In this document: in pieces, positions 34,076 through 43,800 of the stretch
Layout: every line of letters starts with the position of its first letter
How positions within the stretch are numbered: the first letter of the stretch is position 1
Notes under the pieces: model-generated
Database searches by the model: none
Told to the model about the DNA's origin: nothing
What the model saw: the letters and a program-made list of their open reading frames with translations, nothing else
DNA from: Bacteroidales bacterium
Lineage (GTDB): Bacteria; Bacteroidota; Bacteroidia; Bacteroidales; GCA-2748055
Reading direction: 5' to 3'
Length of the DNA stretch: 64,000 nucleotides
Assembly (NCBI GenBank): GCA_021738565.1
Contig: JAIPBT010000021.1
Location: 1 to 64,000, forward strand
Program-made: the position numbers and the translations under genes

Positions 34076-36511
34076 TCACTTTACCTTAAATTTTGCATCA
34101 ATTCCTGCCATTGAAATTTTTTGTTTGCCGGGAATCAGGTCAATGGTCTGATGGTCCCAGACAAACACACCTTTCAATGCCGGCGGAATGGTAATGCTTC
34201 CCTTGACCCCCCCTGTTTTGTCAAACTCCAGGTCAACGGCAATGTCGCCGTAAAAATGAGGCATCCCCGCCTTGATCCATTTCAAACCGCCCGGGTGGGG
34301 TTCAACAATGATACTTTCGAAGCCCGGTGCTGCAGGCCGGATTCCTGCAACTGTTGCCAGCAATTCATAAAGGGGGCTGGAACTCCAGGCATGGCAGTCG
34401 GATCTTGTATTTTCTGTATCAGGAATCTCGGCAAAAGTGGTCAGGCCATCTTCCAGCATTGCATACCAGGGTTCCATCATCGTAAGGTATTTGTTCCCGA
34501 GTCCTGATTCTATAGCAGCTCTGTTCACATAGTATCTGAAATACAGGGAAGATTGTATAAGTGATTCATCCCTCAGGATCTTTTCCATGAATAGTGCCCT
34601 TTCATTTTTATTAACAGCATGTGCAAGTATAGCAAAGGTATTGGCATGCTGACTGAATGATTTTTTGGCCGGTGTGTCGGCGAACAAACCTCGTTCATTA
34701 TCCCAGCAATGTGTACGCGTGGAATCGATCAGTGCCTGTGAGGCGGAAAGATAGTCTGCAGCAAGGTTATCCAGCCCGAAGAAACCAAATATATCAGCAG
34801 CCTGGTCGAGTGTCATTGCATACTGAAGTGTGATGATCGATGAATTTCCTTCGAGTCCACCCGGGGGTACCCCGCCGATCCTTTTATCGTTGTCCCAGGG
34901 CCACTCCTTTGTCCAGTCAACAAACGGCCAGTATTCAATGGGCCCCAACATTCCTGTGTTGTTATCGATCCTGTTCTCGAACCACTGCAATACATGCTGG
35001 ATACTTGTGAGATACCGTGCTGCAAACAAATAATCATTTCTGAGCCACAGGTAATCATGGATCATCGATATCCAGAAAAGGGAGTAGGTGGGTATGACCT
35101 GCCTTGGTTCAGTGGGGTAGCGGCTCAATGTCAATCCCTCAGGGATGATGGAGTTGTAAAAGTCATTGATGGACTTACGCATCAGCCTGTCATCGCCGGA
35201 GACATACAATGAAATCAATGCCTGGATCCTTGTATCTCCCACATATTGCATCTGCTCGTAATAGGGACAGTCATAAAACAGTTCATTGGCGCAAAGCCTC
35301 GAGGTTCTCCATCCGGTTTCCCAGACTGCCTTAACTGAGGGATCACTGGAATTGAAATAGGCTTTTTCTTCAAATGGGTAACCGGTAAAAATGGATGAAA
35401 TGTTGTTAATGACGAGCGGATCCCCGGAGGTTTCTATTTCGAGCTGAACATACCTGAATGTTCTGAACCACAATGTGGTGTAGTTCTTTTTTGTACCTCC
35501 GTCAGGTATAAAGAGGTCTGAGTTCCCCTTGAATTCCATATCCCTGACGGAATCTCTGTGCCGTTTCTTTCCTGTATCGTCGTACAGGGCTTCTGCATAA
35601 GTCGCCTTAACTTTTGCATCTTTTCCTCCTGAAAATATAAATTCCGGGTAAGCTGTAACGAGCTCCTGCTGATCAAGGAGGATTGTTTCTGAAGTATTGG
35701 CGGGGATCCTGTAATCTTTCAATACTTTGCTTTCGGCTTTATTTATTATTTCAGTATAAATTTTCCTTGCAACAGGCTCATTGATCCTTCTTAATTCCAT
35801 TCCGGGAATGGTCCTTGGAACCAGTGCATGTGTTATATCCGTTCCGACCCCTTTTGGTGCACCGCTTGCGATTGGCTGCGGATTTTGCCACTCTTCCATA
35901 TTGAAGCTTTCCGATTGCCAGTTCCATGGGATTTTGTTTCCCCGGAGTTTTTCGCCCGGGCCGACAATGATGAAAGTCCCCAGGGCCCTTCTGTCCACAT
36001 CCAGGGGTTCATACGCTTCGATCTTACTGCATTTCCAGGTACCGGGGGTGTTCAGTTCCGATGACTTTTCAGCATTGCCCTGGACGATGAATCCAGTGAA
36101 GAGGGAAAGCTGTGCCCAGGGTTTGTATTCTCCGAAATTCCAGACGATCGCTGCAACGACATTGGCTCCTTCCTTAAGATAACCGGCGATATCATAGGTT
36201 TCGAACATCCAGTTATCGGCATTGCTCCTGGCCGGTCCGAGACCTATCCATTGTCCGTTTACAAAAAATTTGTATCGATTATCTGCTGAAACGTGCACGA
36301 TATATTCATCGGGTATTGTATTCATTTCCAATTCATTCCGGAAGTAATACACCCCATAATCGTAAGCAGGAGCTCCCGGCACTGTTACCCAGGAGGCAGT
36401 CCAGTGGTTCGTAAGAAGATCCGGGTTTACTTCAGGATCAGGGATAACCTGGCCATGTGTCTTCAGCAAAACTGGCATCAGTAACAGTGAACCAAATAAT
36501 ATTCTGTTCAT
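34076..36511 (-). CDS. GH78 alpha-L-rhamnosidase
   Basis: An 811-aa secreted protein (signal MNRILFGSLLLMPVLLKTHG). N-terminal beta domains (VHVSADNRYKFFVNGQWIGL and GPARSNADNW are the rhamnosidase N-domain signature), an (alpha/alpha)6 barrel with FYDCPYYEQMQYVGDTR, which contains the proposed acidic catalytic loop, and SDCHAWSSSPLYELL followed by a C-terminal sandwich (GLKWIKAGMPHFYGDIAVDL). It removes terminal alpha-rhamnose from plant or algal glycans. It is grouped with an FG-GAP protein (12-bp gap) and a sulfatase. Confidence 0.9.
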   Translation of the reverse strand: MNRILFGSLLLMPVLLKTHGQVIPDPEVNPDLLTNHWTASWVTVPGAPAYDYGVYYFRNELEMNTIPDEYIVHVSADNRYKFFVNGQWIGLGPARSNADNWMFETYDIAGYLKEGANVVAAIVWNFGEYKPWAQLSLFTGFIVQGNAEKSSELNTPGTWKCSKIEAYEPLDVDRRALGTFIIVGPGEKLRGNKIPWNWQSESFNMEEWQNPQPIASGAPKGVGTDITHALVPRTIPGMELRRINEPVARKIYTEIINKAESKVLKDYRIPANTSETILLDQQELVTAYPEFIFSGGKDAKVKATYAEALYDDTGKKRHRDSVRDMEFKGNSDLFIPDGGTKKNYTTLWFRTFRYVQLEIETSGDPLVINNISSIFTGYPFEEKAYFNSSDPSVKAVWETGWRTSRLCANELFYDCPYYEQMQYVGDTRIQALISLYVSGDDRLMRKSINDFYNSIIPEGLTLSRYPTEPRQVIPTYSLFWISMIHDYLWLRNDYLFAARYLTSIQHVLQWFENRIDNNTGMLGPIEYWPFVDWTKEWPWDNDKRIGGVPPGGLEGNSSIITLQYAMTLDQAADIFGFFGLDNLAADYLSASQALIDSTRTHCWDNERGLFADTPAKKSFSQHANTFAILAHAVNKNERALFMEKILRDESLIQSSLYFRYYVNRAAIESGLGNKYLTMMEPWYAMLEDGLTTFAEIPDTENTRSDCHAWSSSPLYELLATVAGIRPAAPGFESIIVEPHPGGLKWIKAGMPHFYGDIAVDLEFDKTGGVKGSITIPPALKGVFVWDHQTIDLIPGKQKISMAGIDAKFKVK

Positions 36512-36523
36512 TTTTTAAAAAGT

Positions 36524-37717
36524 TTATTTAACCGTTAAATTCACCCATACCTCATAATCACTACCTTCATGTCCATCATACCTGAAGAAATCAAGATCGC
36601 CGTCCGGTTCCAGGTCTGCGAGATATGAATTGTATGCTCCGGTTTTTGTCAGAAGCTGCTCTTTCCATGTAAGGTTATCTCCCTGGTTCAGGAACAGTTT
36701 TACGGGGCTGTTCTCCGGATCGCCCTGGTCCCCGTTGTTCCCCGATAATACGTCATAATCCCCGTCCAGGTCCACATCGCCGACCTGAAGGGTATGGGCA
36801 AAGGTATTTTTTCCGACTACGTGCATTATCCACGTATTTGCATTTTCATCAACCAAGTCATACCATGCCACCCGGTCCCTGAATTTCTCGGAGCATGAGA
36901 TAAATACCTCGTCTTTGTCGTCATCGTCAATATCGATGCAAATGATCTTGGTTGCATTGTATTCCCAGGAGGATCCATCATCGCTGTTCCAGTAGGGATC
37001 TATATTGGTTACTTTCCATTCACCTGACATGTCGCCGCCGGGATTGTGGACCCAGAAAGCTGTTGATATGACATCAATGTCCCCATCGCCGTCAACATCC
37101 CCTACATGCTGGCCTTCATGTAGTGCAGGGACGAAAACATCTGCAGCTTTGTTCCATATGGTGGGAAAATCCTGCCGGTAGACGATCATACGGTGAGCGT
37201 CGAAGCAGGTGCCGGCAACATCAAGCTTTCCATCAGCATTAAGATCTACCAGGTCAATATCTTTGATAAAATTCGGGAATTTACCGATATAGTGTGGTTT
37301 CCAGTCTGGGGCCTCATACCAGTAGAGGTAGGTTGGTTTGCTGCTTCCTCCCCATTCCCCGGGATTGGCAGGTCCAAGTACATCGATGTCCCCGTCGTTA
37401 TCAATATCGCCTGAGGCCAGGTCTCCGCATCCAAAGACATTGCCTTCCGGGTCCGTTTCTGCGATGAGGTGTTTTACAGAATTACCCGGGCCCTCCGTGG
37501 TTTCATACCAGCACAGGCTGCCACCGTATGCGTTTTCGGTTACAACAAAAAAGTCGGTCAGACCGTCGCCATTAACATCGGCATGTGAGCGTGCCCACCA
37601 GTGTGTGGACTCTCCGTCAATTATTTTTATGGTCCGAAATTCAACCTGTCCCGACAAGTAGTTTATGAATGAGGTGGAAATCAGGGCCGTAAGGAAAAAT
37701 TTGATCGTACTTTTCAT
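36524..37717 (-). CDS. secreted FG-GAP/VCBS-repeat protein
   Basis: A 397-aa protein with signal peptide and calcium-binding repeats: DVNGDGLTDFFVVT, DIDNDGDIDVLGPA, DLNADGKLDVAG, DVDGDGDIDVIST, DIDDDDKDEVFIS, DVDLDGDYDVLSG and DLEPDGDLDFF. It would fold as an integrin-like seven-bladed propeller. No catalytic motif. Such proteins are frequent beside rhamnosidases in Bacteroidota and may bind glycan; function unknown. Confidence 0.85.
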   Translation of the reverse strand: MKSTIKFFLTALISTSFINYLSGQVEFRTIKIIDGESTHWWARSHADVNGDGLTDFFVVTENAYGGSLCWYETTEGPGNSVKHLIAETDPEGNVFGCGDLASGDIDNDGDIDVLGPANPGEWGGSSKPTYLYWYEAPDWKPHYIGKFPNFIKDIDLVDLNADGKLDVAGTCFDAHRMIVYRQDFPTIWNKAADVFVPALHEGQHVGDVDGDGDIDVISTAFWVHNPGGDMSGEWKVTNIDPYWNSDDGSSWEYNATKIICIDIDDDDKDEVFISCSEKFRDRVAWYDLVDENANTWIMHVVGKNTFAHTLQVGDVDLDGDYDVLSGNNGDQGDPENSPVKLFLNQGDNLTWKEQLLTKTGAYNSYLADLEPDGDLDFFRYDGHEGSDYEVWVNLTVK

Positions 37718-37759
37718 AATTGATCAATTAATTGCATGGATATTTCAAGGGATTTGTTT

Positions 37760-39334
37760 TCAGTTCTTAAATATTCGTTTGGGAACTTCATCTAACGTCT
37801 GGTCATCACCGATATCCCTGGGTTCGCAGAACCAGACCAATTTGCCTTCAGGAGTCAGTTTTTCAGGACAATTTGAGGCATCCGGATGGGTTTCCATAAA
37901 CTTCCCGATCATTTCCTGCTGAAGCATTTTCAATGTTTCTTTGTTTTCCTCAAGGTGCGAAACATCATGATGTTCCAGGGGGTCTTCCTCAAGGTTATAA
38001 AGGCGGTGCACAATTCCTGACGGACCGTATCCTGTTTTGTAGCCAATGCCAAGGTCACGACTTCCTGTTGTAAAGATATACTTCCATTTTTTGTTTGCAA
38101 TCATCGCCATGTTATCTGTGAGGTATTCAGAAAAAACATAGGAATTGTGATCTTCCGACCTGTTTGTTATTACATCAGTGAAGCTTTTCCCTTGTGTGGT
38201 CCTTAGCAGTTCTGAACCAATGATATCGAGTACCGTTGGAACAATGTCAATATATTCTACAAGGGCACCTTCCTGTTCCCCCGGCCTGTAGTCATTCCCA
38301 ACACGCATGATCAAGGGTTGTCGGTTTGCCTCTTCCCACATGGTGTGTTTTTCAAATCTCCTGTGTTCATTTAAAAGGTATCCGTTGTCACTGATGTAAA
38401 TTACCAGGGTATTATGCGACAGATCCATTGATTCGAGAGCGTCCAGAACCAGACCGATGTTCTTGTCCAAATATTCTGTTGAAGTGTAATATGATGCAAT
38501 GATCCCGCGTTTTTCCCGGTCCGTAAGTTTCTTGTGGATCTCGGGGATCCAGCGGTCGTCTTCCGGGCTTCCTTCAGGCAGTGGCATATCCTCCGGGTTA
38601 TATTTGCCTGCAAATTCATATGGAAAGTAATAGGGTTGGTGCGGTTCCTTGAATGCCAGCCAGAGGAAAAAGGGATGGTCCCGGTTTTCTTTCATGAACC
38701 TGATGGCCTGCCTGGCAAAATATGTTCCCTGGCTGTGGTGGTCGTCGATGGGTTGAGGAAGCACATTACAGTTCATCCACTCGGCAGTATTTTCCCTCAC
38801 ATTGATATCTTTTCTGGAATAATATTCAATTTCCCCGGGGATCGGTGGGGGTGGATTTTTTTCAAGGAATGACCTGTATTCGGCGTTTTCTATGATCGTA
38901 TTGAAGCCGTGGTCGGGTGGGTTCTTTTCGTAAATCGGATACCAGACCCAGTTGTTCCAGTGCGTTTTGCCAATAATTGCAGTTTCATAGCCTTTTTCAC
39001 GAAGGTGTTCAGCAATCGTAACATTCCCTTCATCAGGAAAGGGAGTAAATAAAAGGTTCACGCCTGTTGCGTGGGGGTATTTGCCTGTTAACAGGGATTG
39101 ACGTGAGGCGCTGCAGATCGGGGCATTGCAATAGGCCCTGTGGAATGTGATCCCTTCCCTTGCAAGGCGGTCAATATTTGGTGTCCGGATAATTTGGTTG
39201 CCATAGCACCCTGTTACATTCAATGCGTGATCATCTGAAAGGATCACAACCACATTTCTTATTTTTTCAAATTCACGTTGGCATGAGGACATGATAAGCA
39301 ACAAAAGTAAGCCCGGAATCAGGAATTTTTTCAT
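37760..39334 (-). CDS. S1-family sulfatase, lipoprotein
   Basis: A 524-aa lipoprotein (MSSC). VVVILSDDHALNVTGCYGN supplies the metal Asp pair, and PICSASRQSLLTGKYPHATG is the sulfatase signature: Cys74 is in a C-x-A-x-R context and would become formylglycine. AIIGKTHWNNWVWYP holds the active-site Lys and His. ISDNGYLLNEHRRFEKHTMWEE is the usual C-terminal metal part. It removes sulfate from polysaccharides such as algal glycans; substrate class not assignable. No maturase gene in the window. Confidence 0.92.
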   Translation of the reverse strand: MKKFLIPGLLLLLIMSSCQREFEKIRNVVVILSDDHALNVTGCYGNQIIRTPNIDRLAREGITFHRAYCNAPICSASRQSLLTGKYPHATGVNLLFTPFPDEGNVTIAEHLREKGYETAIIGKTHWNNWVWYPIYEKNPPDHGFNTIIENAEYRSFLEKNPPPPIPGEIEYYSRKDINVRENTAEWMNCNVLPQPIDDHHSQGTYFARQAIRFMKENRDHPFFLWLAFKEPHQPYYFPYEFAGKYNPEDMPLPEGSPEDDRWIPEIHKKLTDREKRGIIASYYTSTEYLDKNIGLVLDALESMDLSHNTLVIYISDNGYLLNEHRRFEKHTMWEEANRQPLIMRVGNDYRPGEQEGALVEYIDIVPTVLDIIGSELLRTTQGKSFTDVITNRSEDHNSYVFSEYLTDNMAMIANKKWKYIFTTGSRDLGIGYKTGYGPSGIVHRLYNLEEDPLEHHDVSHLEENKETLKMLQQEMIGKFMETHPDASNCPEKLTPEGKLVWFCEPRDIGDDQTLDEVPKRIFKN

Positions 39335-39379
39335 GGTTGGTTACACCAGTTAGCGAGAACTAATATAAACAGAAGTTTT

Positions 39380-40795
39380 TTATTTCAGAAATTCATTTAC
39401 ACTTCCGGCAAGCCTTCTGCCGCTGGCAATTGCATTTACAACAAGGCTGGCGCCAGTAATAGCATCACCGGCTGCGAAAACGTTAGGTATGCTGGTCTTA
39501 TGGTTAGGTCCTACCTTAATATTATTCCTTTCTGTAAGGTTAATTCCGAGATCTGAGACCAGTCCTTCCAATACCGGGTGGACGAATCCCATTGCCAAAA
39601 GAACCAGGTCGGCTTTTATGGTTTCTCTGGATCCGGGTACAGCTTTCATGGAATGTGACCCGTTCACGAGTTCCCATTCCACCTTTTCAATGTCAGCGGA
39701 AACAACATGCTGCTGCAGCCCATTGAATCCTGCCGTGGAAATGTTCCACCTTCGTTCACACCCCTCCTCGTGAGATGTTGAAGTTTTCAGGATTTTGCCA
39801 TAGAAAGGCCATGGATTGTCGGGCGTTCTTTTCCCGGGAGGTTCAGGAAGTATTTCAATCTGGGTTACGCTTTTGGCCTTCTGCCTGATGGAAGTTCCAA
39901 CACAATCTGAGCCTGTATCACCCCCGCCAATAACAAGCACATGCCGGTCCCTGGCGGATATACTGCTGTCATATGGGATCGTGGTTCCTGCAACAACCCT
40001 GTTCTGCTGGGTCAGGAAATCCATTGCAAAATGAATGCCGTCCAGATCCCTGCCAGCTATGGGAAGGTCTCTGGGTTTCATAGCCCCAATGGTAAGGCAT
40101 ACAGCATCATACGAATCAATGAGCTCTGCAGCTGATATTTCTTTCCCGATCTCCATATTGCATTTCACTTCAACTCCTTCTTCTTCCATAAGGTGAATGC
40201 GCCTGTCGATCGTGTATTTGTTCAGCTTAAAATCAGGAATACCAAATCTCATCAGGCCTCCCGGCTTCTCGTCCTGTTCAAAAAGGGTGACAGAATGACC
40301 GGCTTTATTCAGCAGATCTGCAGCTGCCATACCTGCAGGACCGCTGCCTATCACTGCCACGGTTTTTCCGCTGCGTTGTTTGGGAGGATTTGGTTTTATA
40401 TAACCCTCTGCAAATGCTTTTTCAATAATGGCAACTTCATTTTCCCTTATGGTGACAGGTTCTTCCCCAATGTTCAACACACAGGAATGTTCGCACGGAG
40501 CAGGGCAGATCCTGCCCGTAAATTCAGGGAAATTATTTGTTGAGTGCAGAAGGTCAATTGCAGCTTTCCAGTCGCCCTTGAATAGCTTTTCGTTCCACTC
40601 GGGAATCAGGTTATCCACCGGGCATCCCCACTGACAAAAAGGAATTCCGCAATCCATGCATCTGGAGGCCTGCAAGGCCCTGTCTTCACTGTTCAGCACC
40701 TGTTCAACCTCACTGAAGTCCTTAACACGTTCATGAATGGGGCGATTCCCTGCATCCTTTTTTGCAATTTTCATAAAACCTTTAGGATCAGCCAT
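39380..40795 (-). CDS. gltD: glutamate synthase small subunit
   Basis: A 471-aa protein. Cys motifs CMDCGIPFCQWGCPVDNLIP and CPAPCEHSCVL bind the [4Fe-4S] clusters; VAVIGSGPAGMAAADLL is the FAD site and LVIGGGDTGSDCVGTSIRQ the NADPH site. GAMKPRDLPI and FAAGDAITGASLVVNAI complete the family pattern. It passes electrons from NADPH to the large subunit, whose gene ends 30 bp upstream, so gltB-gltD is an operon reading leftwards. Confidence 0.96.
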   Translation of the reverse strand: MADPKGFMKIAKKDAGNRPIHERVKDFSEVEQVLNSEDRALQASRCMDCGIPFCQWGCPVDNLIPEWNEKLFKGDWKAAIDLLHSTNNFPEFTGRICPAPCEHSCVLNIGEEPVTIRENEVAIIEKAFAEGYIKPNPPKQRSGKTVAVIGSGPAGMAAADLLNKAGHSVTLFEQDEKPGGLMRFGIPDFKLNKYTIDRRIHLMEEEGVEVKCNMEIGKEISAAELIDSYDAVCLTIGAMKPRDLPIAGRDLDGIHFAMDFLTQQNRVVAGTTIPYDSSISARDRHVLVIGGGDTGSDCVGTSIRQKAKSVTQIEILPEPPGKRTPDNPWPFYGKILKTSTSHEEGCERRWNISTAGFNGLQQHVVSADIEKVEWELVNGSHSMKAVPGSRETIKADLVLLAMGFVHPVLEGLVSDLGINLTERNNIKVGPNHKTSIPNVFAAGDAITGASLVVNAIASGRRLAGSVNEFLK

Positions 40796-40825
40796 ACCTC
40801 ATTTATATTTATATTCCATTAATAT

Positions 40826-43800
40826 TCAGTCTGTAGATACATGTTCTACGTCTTTTTCAACTTCTGAAATGCGTTTGTTCAATTCAGCAAGTTTTTGTTC
40901 CTGCAATACCTTTTTATATTCGAATGGGATGACTTTCAAAAATTTGGGAATGTAACCATGTATGTCTGCAAGAATTTTTTCAGCAATTTTACTACCTGTA
41001 TGTTCATAATGTTTGGAGATCAGTTCTGTTAATTCCCTTATTTCCGATTGTTCTTCAAGCAGGGAAAGTTCAACCATTCCCAGATTGCAATAGTAATCGA
41101 TATTTCCTTTTTCATTGAGCACGTAAGCTATTCCTCCGCTCATACCGGCGGCAAAGTTCCGGCCGATCTCTCCAAGCACAACTACGCGACCTCCTGTCAT
41201 GTATTCACAGCCATGGTCTCCGGCACCTTCAACAACTGCATTGGCTCCGCTGTTTCTTACTGCGAAGCGCTCTCCTGCCATTCCTGAAATATAGGCTTCG
41301 CCACCTGTTGCTCCGTACAATACGGTGTTCCCGATTATAATATTTTTGTTTGCTTCGAAAGTGGATCCCTCGGGTGGCACAACAATTATTCTTCCTCCTG
41401 ACAAACCTTTTCCGAGGTAATCATTGGAATCTCCCTCAAGGTAGAATTCCATCCCTTTAGAGAGGAATGCCCCAAAACTTTGACCTGCAGAGCCTGCAAA
41501 GCGACACTTTATCGTTCCATCGGGCAGTCCCATGGAACCATATCTCTTTGCTACCTGGCCGGAGAGCATGGCACCTGTTGTTCGGTCTGTATTCTTTATC
41601 GCGTGGTGAATGGTTACTTTTTCTCCTTTTTCCAGGGCAGGAAGTGCTTTCTTAATCAACCATCTGTCCAGTACGTCTTCAATTTTATGCTCTTGTTTTT
41701 CAACTCTTCGCAGCGGATTGTTTTTTGCTTCCAGGGGCATATGCAACAGGGGAGAGAGGTCAAGTTTATCTGCTTTCCAGTTGCCTACTCCAGCGTCCCT
41801 TTTGAGCAGATCTGCATGTCCAATTATATCTTCAAATTTTTCAAAACCCATGTCTGCGAGGTATTCCCGGATTTCTTCCGAGACAAACCTGAAATAATTT
41901 ACTACAAAGTCGGCATGGCCATGAAAACGTTTTCTCAATTCTTTGTCCTGTGTTGCTACACCCACCGGACACGTATTCAGATGGCATTTACGCATCATTA
42001 CGCATCCGAGCACGATCAGTGCAGATGTAGCAAAACCAAATTCTTCTGCTCCCATAAGTGCAGCCATGATCACATCACGGCCGTTCTTCATCTGTCCATC
42101 TGCCTGCAAAACGACCTTTTTACGCAGGTTATTCATTACAAGGATCTGCTGAGTTTCAGTTAGACCCATTTCAAGAGGCAGTCCCGCGTGTTTGATCGAT
42201 GAATTAGGACTGGCACCGGTGCCACCTTCTGCCCCGCTTATGGTGATAAGGTCAGCAGAGGCTTTTGCTACACCGGCAGCGATCGTTCCAACACCGGTTT
42301 CGGACACGAGTTTTACACTGATGTTTGCCGAAGGGTTGATATTTTTAAGATCGAAGATAAGCTGTGCAAGATCTTCGATCGAATAGATGTCATGATGGGG
42401 AGGGGGAGAAATGAGTGTGATTCCAGGTATTGAATATCTGGTTTTTGCGATGATATTGTCCACTTTATGTCCGGGCAGCTGTCCTCCTTCTCCCGGCTTG
42501 GCTCCTTGTGCAATCTTGATCTGTATCTCATCTGCATTAACGAGGTATTCGGCAGTAACCCCGAACCGTCCGCTGGCCACCTGTTTGATAGCGCTGCGGG
42601 CACTGTCCCCGTTGTCGAGGAGTTTGAACCTGGCAGGATCTTCACCTCCTTCGCCTGTATTGCTTCGTCCCCCGATCCTGTTCATAGCTATGGCAAGGGA
42701 TTCATGGGCTTCGCGGCTTATTGATCCGTATGACATGGCGCCTGTGACAAAACGTTTCATAATGTTTTCAGCCGGTTCAACCCTGTCAATATCGATGGGA
42801 CTCCTTTTTACATCAAGCATACCACGCAGAAATCCTGGCCTTTTGGTATCCCTGTCAACTATGGCACTGTATTCTTTATACTTAGAATAGTCATTATTTC
42901 TGGTTGCCCATTGCAACATTGCAATGGATTCCGGGTTCCAGGCATGGTATTCACCATTTTTCCGGTAATGATATATTCCTTCAGTCAGGGATGTATCCAA
43001 TGCTTCCGGTTGAAATGCACGCTGATGCGGTATCAGAACTTCCTTTGTGATCTCTTCAATTCCAATGCCTCCGATCCTGGAAAAGGTCCCTTCGAAGTAT
43101 TTATTGATCACGGATTCGTTGATCCCAATTGCTTCGAAAATTTGAGCTGCCCGGTAGCTTCTAAGGGTGGAAATACCCATTTTCGAGAGGATTTTAAGTA
43201 ATCCTTTTTCTATTGCATGCATATAATTCCATTCGGCCCTGTCGTAATCCATCTGGATCTTGCTCTCCTTTACCAGCTTATCGATCACGGCAAAACTCAT
43301 GTAGGGATTGATTATGCTGGCACCATAACCAAACAGCAGCGCAAAATGCATCACTTCCCTTGGTTCAGCGGATTCAACAACGATATCAATCTGCATCCTT
43401 TTACGGGTATTGATAAGGTGGTGGTGAACCGCGGAGACAGCCATTAATGAGGGCACAGGGGCCATTTCTCCTGATATCCCCCTGTCAGTAAGGATTATGT
43501 AATTTTTTCCTTCATCAACTGCATCTTCTGCTTTTTTACATATTTCTTCAACTGCCATTTCCAATCCCTTTGATCCGTCAGAAGTTTTAAAGTGTATTGG
43601 AATGGTAGAAGAGGAGAAGCCTTTATAGCTGAGCCTTTTTATAAGTTCAAAGGTCGTATTGCTGACCACAGGGGTTTTGAACTTGACCAATTTTACATGA
43701 TCAGGGTGTGTTTCAAGCAGGTTGGTCTGAAGGGATCCGAGGTAACCTGTTAATGTCATCACAAGTTCTTCCCTGATTGGATCAATTGCAGGGTTTGTAA

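Noticed and set aside
41480-42163. Long + strand frame (227 codons) opposite gltB
   Set aside because: It lies wholly antisense to the strongly conserved synthase domain of gltB, has no start context and codes a Cys/Phe/His-rich string without domain character.
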